Source: Cupriavidus yeoncheonensis
Lineage (GTDB): Bacteria > Pseudomonadota > Gammaproteobacteria > Burkholderiales > Burkholderiaceae
Reading direction: 5' to 3'
Length of the DNA stretch: 64,000 nucleotides
NCBI RefSeq assembly: GCF_905397275.1
Contig: NZ_CAJPUY010000001.1
Location: forward strand, 310,001-374,000
The notes under the pieces are model-generated. The model worked only from the letters and a program-made list of their open reading frames with translations, was not told the DNA's origin and made no database searches. Both the position numbers and the translations under genes were made by a program. Positions 60,623 to 64,000 of the stretch are shown here, piece by piece; position 1 is the stretch's first letter; every line of letters begins with the position of its first letter.

Positions 60623-62275
60623 ATGCTGGATCAGGTGACCGACACCACACCCGAGGCCTACGCCTACCCGCTGCTCATCAAGCATCTGCTGCATACGCCC
60701 CTTGCGCAGTCGCCCGACCAGGAGATCGTCTACCGCGGCGACCACCGCCAGACCTACCGGACACTGGGTGAGCGCATCCGCCGGCTGGCCAATGGACTGG
60801 GCTCGCTCGGCGTCACGCGCGGCACCACGGTCGCGGTGATGGACTGGGACAGCCATCGCTACCTGGAGTGCTACTTCGCCGTGCCGATGATGGGCGCCGT
60901 GCTCCAGACCGTGAATATCCGCCTTTCGCCCGCCGAGATCGCGTACACCATCAACCACTCCGGCGCCGAAGTCCTGCTCGTGCATACGGACTTCCTGCCC
61001 GTCGTCGAATCGATCAGGGACCAGCTCGACACCGTGCGCGTCTTCGTTCATATCGAAGAGGACGGCAGCACCGCCGCGCCGCACACGATCCCGTTCTGGG
61101 GTGAGTACGAGCCCATGCTGGCCTCCAGCGCGAGCGAATACGATTTCCCGGACTTCGACGAGAACACCCGCGCCACCACGTTCTATACCACCGGCACCAC
61201 CGGGCTGCCGAAGGGGGTGTACTTCTCGCACCGCCAGCTCGTGCTGCACACCATTACCGCAATGGCGGCGCTGGCAAGCCCGCAGTCCGGGCAGCGCTTC
61301 CATCGCGGCGACGTCTACATGCCGGTCACGCCGATGTTCCACGTCCACGCCTGGGGCATGCCGTATGTCGCCACCATGCTTGGCGTGAAGCAGGTCTATC
61401 CGGGACGCTACGTGCCGGACCAGCTCATCCGCCTGGTGCGCGACGAAGGCGTGACCTTCTCGCACTGCGTCGCAACCATCCTGCACATGCTGCTGAACTG
61501 CGAGGCGGCAAAGACCGCGGACTTCAGCAACTGGAAGATCATCATCGGCGGGGGTGCCCTGCCGCATGGCCTGGCACGCGCCGCCCTGGAGCGCGGCATC
61601 GACATCTTCACGGGCTACGGCATGTCCGAGACCTGCCCGCTGCTGAGCCTGGCCCAGCTTCGTCCGGGCGAGAAGCCCGTGGACATCGACGACGAAGTCC
61701 GCCTGCGCTGCAAGACCGGCCTGCCGGTGCCGCTGGTGGACCTTCGCATCGTCGACGACGAGATGGCGGACCTGCCCCGCGATGGCAAGGCAGCCGGTGA
61801 AATCGTGGTCCGCGCGCCGTGGCTGACCCAGGGCTACCGCAACAACCCCGAAGCGTCCGAAGCGTTGTGGGAAGGCGGCTACCTGCATACGCAGGACATC
61901 GCCAACATCGATGAGGCCGGGTACATCCAGATCACCGACCGGATCAAGGACGTGATCAAGTCCGGCGGCGAGTGGGTGTCTTCGCTGGAGATCGAAAGCC
62001 TGATCTCGCAGCACCCCCGCGTGTCGGAAGTCGCCGTCATCGGCGTCAAGGACGAAAAGTGGGGCGAGCGTCCGGTGGCGCTGGTCGTGCTCAAGCCGGA
62101 CGCGCCCGTCACGGCCATCGAGGAGGACATCCGCCAGCACGTCATGGGCTTCAGCGCGAAGGGGCAGATCTCGAAGTACGCCGTGCCCCAGATCATCCGC
62201 ATCGTCCCGTCGCTGGAAAAGACCAGCATCGGCAAGCTGAACAAGAAGCTGATGCGCGAACGGTTCACCGCGTAA
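60623..62275 (+). CDS. Fatty-acyl-CoA ligase (AMP-binding family)
   Basis: A 550-residue ANL-superfamily enzyme. The phosphate-binding loop is FYTTGTTGLPKGVYFSHRQL, A5 is GYGMSETCPLLS, the aspartate motif is LHTQDIANIDEAGYIQITDRIKDVIKSGGEWVSSLEIE (A7-A8), and the terminal Lys is in KTSIGKLNKK. It resembles medium/long-chain fatty acid-CoA ligases of the AlkK type. It activates an acid with ATP and CoA. The start at 60623 follows GGAG. The PHA synthase gene begins 22 bases downstream, so its acyl-CoA product may feed polymer synthesis. Confidence 0.94.
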   Translation: MLDQVTDTTPEAYAYPLLIKHLLHTPLAQSPDQEIVYRGDHRQTYRTLGERIRRLANGLGSLGVTRGTTVAVMDWDSHRYLECYFAVPMMGAVLQTVNIRLSPAEIAYTINHSGAEVLLVHTDFLPVVESIRDQLDTVRVFVHIEEDGSTAAPHTIPFWGEYEPMLASSASEYDFPDFDENTRATTFYTTGTTGLPKGVYFSHRQLVLHTITAMAALASPQSGQRFHRGDVYMPVTPMFHVHAWGMPYVATMLGVKQVYPGRYVPDQLIRLVRDEGVTFSHCVATILHMLLNCEAAKTADFSNWKIIIGGGALPHGLARAALERGIDIFTGYGMSETCPLLSLAQLRPGEKPVDIDDEVRLRCKTGLPVPLVDLRIVDDEMADLPRDGKAAGEIVVRAPWLTQGYRNNPEASEALWEGGYLHTQDIANIDEAGYIQITDRIKDVIKSGGEWVSSLEIESLISQHPRVSEVAVIGVKDEKWGERPVALVVLKPDAPVTAIEEDIRQHVMGFSAKGQISKYAVPQIIRIVPSLEKTSIGKLNKKLMRERFTA

Positions 62276-62297
62276 GCGCATGGGAGGAGACAACATC

Positions 62298-64000
62298 ATG
62301 AGCAGCCCCCGAGACAGCAAGCAAAGCATCGGCAGCGTGGCCGCCAACGAAACGGAAGCCATGGCCCGCCACAGCGATAGCCCCAGGCTCAATCCGTTCA
62401 TCGGCCTGCGCGGCTGCGATGTCGTGGACACCGTGCGGCAGGTCGGCGCGCAAGTCGTGCGCCAGCCCACGCTGCTGCTGGAGCAGAAGGCCGCTCTGCT
62501 GCGCGAACTGATGGCCGCACTGTCCGGCAACGGCGCGGCCGAGCCGCAGAAGGGCGACAAGCGCTTTGTCGATCCCACCTGGCAGAGCAACCCCTTCTAC
62601 CGCGCCGCCATGCAGAGCTACCTGTCCTGGTGCAACGCGCTGAACGGCTTTGTCGAGCGTTCCGTGCTGGACGACCGCAGCAAGGAGCGCGCGCAGTTCC
62701 TGCTGCAGCTGATGACCGATGCGCTGGCGCCGACCAACACGCTGCTCGGCAATCCGGCCGCGCTGCGCAAGATCATCGAATCCGGCGGCACGAGCCTGGT
62801 CTCGGGCCTGAAGAACGCCATGACCGACCTGCTCAGGAACCAGGGAATGCCGTCCCAGGTGGACATGTCCGCCTTCGAGGTGGGCAAGAACCTGGGCACC
62901 TCCCCGGGCGCGGTGGTGTTCCGCAACGAGGTGCTGGAGCTGATCCAGTACACCCCCGCGACCGGCGAAGTCTATGGCCGCCCGCAGCTGATCGTGCCGC
63001 CGCAGATCAACAAGTTCTACGTGTTCGACCTGTCCAAAGGCAAGAGCATCGTCGACTACCTGCTCGGGAATGAGTTCCAGGTGTTCATGGTGAGCTGGCG
63101 CAACCCGACCATCGAGCATCGCGACTGGGACATGGATACCTATGTCGCCGCGCTGATCGAGGCGGTTCACGCGGTGCGCGAAATCACCGGCAGTGAAGAC
63201 GTCAACCTGCACGGCGCCTGTTCCGGCGCGATGACCATGTCCGCGCTGATGGGTCACCTGGAAGCACGCGGCGAGCGCCTGGTCAATGCCGCCACGCTGA
63301 TGGTGGCGGTGCTCGACAGCACCGCCGACTCGCAGATCGGACTGTTCGCGACGCCCGAGAGCATCGCGGCGGCCAAGCAGAACAGCATTCTCAAGGGCGT
63401 GCTCGGCGGCGACGAAATGGGCCGCGTGTTCGCGTGGATGCGGCCCAACGACCTGGTCTGGAACTACTGGGTCAACAACTACCTGCTGGGCAATGCGCCG
63501 CCGGTGTTCGACATCCTCTACTGGAACAACGACACCACGCGCCTGCCCGGCAAGTTCCACGCCCAGTTGCTCGACATCTTCACCGGCAACCTGTTCGCCA
63601 GGCCGCGCGCGCTGAACGTGCTGGGTACGCCGATCGACCTGTCGGCGGTGAACTGCGACATGTACGTGGTAGGCGGCATCACCGACCACATTACACCGTG
63701 GAAAGGCGTGTACAACACGGCCCGTGCGTTCGGCGGCAAGATCCGCTTCGTGCTGAGTTCGAGCGGTCATATCCAGAGCCTGATCAACCCGCCGGGCAAC
63801 CCGAAGGCGAAGTTCTTCCTCAATCCCGAACTGCCCGCGCAGCCCGAAGCCTGGCTTGCCGGCGCCGTCACGGAAAGCGACTCGTGGTGGGACAACTGGA
63901 AGCAGTGGCTGGCCGAGCGCTCGGGCGAGCGGCGCGCGGCGCCGGCATCGGTCGGCAGCACGCGCCACCCGGCACTGGCCGACGCGCCCGGCACCTATGT
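62298..64000 (+). CDS. phaC: Polyhydroxyalkanoate synthase, 3' end beyond the window
   Basis: At least 567 residues, running off the right edge without a stop. It has the PhaC N-terminal domain (FVDPTWQSNPFYRAAMQSYLSW) and an alpha/beta hydrolase core. The lipase-like box is LHGACSGAM with nucleophile Cys308; Asp463 (GGITDHITPW) and His491 (SSSGHIQSLINPP) complete the triad. PHA synthases polymerise (R)-3-hydroxyacyl-CoA on granule surfaces. PQINKFYVFDLSKGKSIVDYLL and WRNP favour a class II-like (medium-chain) rather than the class I enzyme. The start has GGAGGAG upstream. It is co-directional with the acyl-CoA ligase. Confidence 0.93.
   Translation, partial: MSSPRDSKQSIGSVAANETEAMARHSDSPRLNPFIGLRGCDVVDTVRQVGAQVVRQPTLLLEQKAALLRELMAALSGNGAAEPQKGDKRFVDPTWQSNPFYRAAMQSYLSWCNALNGFVERSVLDDRSKERAQFLLQLMTDALAPTNTLLGNPAALRKIIESGGTSLVSGLKNAMTDLLRNQGMPSQVDMSAFEVGKNLGTSPGAVVFRNEVLELIQYTPATGEVYGRPQLIVPPQINKFYVFDLSKGKSIVDYLLGNEFQVFMVSWRNPTIEHRDWDMDTYVAALIEAVHAVREITGSEDVNLHGACSGAMTMSALMGHLEARGERLVNAATLMVAVLDSTADSQIGLFATPESIAAAKQNSILKGVLGGDEMGRVFAWMRPNDLVWNYWVNNYLLGNAPPVFDILYWNNDTTRLPGKFHAQLLDIFTGNLFARPRALNVLGTPIDLSAVNCDMYVVGGITDHITPWKGVYNTARAFGGKIRFVLSSSGHIQSLINPPGNPKAKFFLNPELPAQPEAWLAGAVTESDSWWDNWKQWLAERSGERRAAPASVGSTRHPALADAPGTY

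Noticed and set aside
60458-62590. A 710-codon minus-strand open frame opposite the acyl-CoA ligase
   Set aside because: Low-complexity His/Arg/Asp composition and no domain; the plus strand has all ANL motifs.
62265-63968. A 567-codon minus-strand open frame opposite the PHA synthase
   Set aside because: The plus strand reads through to the window edge as a complete PhaC sequence with an intact triad; the minus frame is compositional.

Overview
The window looks like one contiguous chromosomal piece of a high-GC beta-proteobacterium of the Burkholderiaceae, most likely Cupriavidus or a close relative. The evidence is the very high GC at third codon positions, isocitrate lyase and malate synthase separated by a universal stress protein, a LysR regulator and a haloacid dehalogenase, Burkholderiales-type trimeric porins, a Bug-family solute receptor, and a PHA synthase next to an acyl-CoA ligase. 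The genus is inferred from family resemblance; no search was run. No rRNA, tRNA, CRISPR array, transposase or integrase was seen.

Left part (1-33 kb), core-like. It opens with a sulfonate operon (end of ssuA, then ssuD, ssuC, ssuB) and a Mop/TOBE molybdate-binding protein. A degenerate EAL protein and an RBBP9-like hydrolase follow, then a sulfate-uptake operon, cysT-cysW-cysA-cysB. Next come two small membrane proteins, a LytS/LytTR two-component pair, an Fsr-like MFS pump, and an operon of a TPP enzyme, an RraA/HMG-aldolase-like protein and a gamma-glutamylcyclotransferase-like protein. The glyoxylate shunt follows (aceA ... aceB), then a FrnE-like DsbA protein, a PaaI thioesterase, an LpxL-type acyltransferase, an orphan MetQ, a VOC protein, an SGNH hydrolase, a DUF1857 protein coupled to a DHA2 pump, an acyl-CoA-binding protein, and tsaB-rimI-UDG-DUF1853 as overlapping genes.

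The boundary at 33.08-33.35 kb is a 270-bp hairpin-rich element with 29-bp perfect terminal inverted repeats. Its left end supplies the stop codon of the DUF1853 gene. A diverged copy of one end lies at 49.63 kb, again starting on a stop codon.

Accessory catabolic part (33.4-44.8 kb). A MarR gene is followed by a minus-strand cluster: aromatic-acid MFS transporter, ACMSD-like amidohydrolase/decarboxylase, porin, CocE-type hydrolase, enoyl-CoA hydratase, FAD phenol-type hydroxylase and an intradiol (hydroxyquinol-type) dioxygenase. A divergent TetR gene lies at the far end. Two promoters of the cluster carry the same 12-bp operator in the spacer between -35 and -10, and a related sequence lies just downstream of the TetR gene's -10. 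The simplest reading is a TetR-controlled pathway for a hydroxylated aromatic acid or ester: uptake, ester cleavage and decarboxylation, hydroxylation, then ring cleavage. Short tandem repeats of 9-16 bp are unusually frequent here.

Right part (44.8-64 kb), also accessory-like. It has an AraC regulator, Dps, a secreted hydrolase, an alpha/beta hydrolase coupled to an Ldh_2-type dehydrogenase, and another AraC gene preceded by a perfect LacI/PurR-type palindrome. A minus-strand group follows: Tat-exported formamidase-like protein, di-haem cytochrome c4 and Bug receptor. After these come an alpha/beta hydrolase, a GlcG-like protein, a second porin, a small lipoprotein, a 988-residue MalT-type LuxR regulator, an acyl-CoA ligase, and a PHA synthase cut by the right edge.
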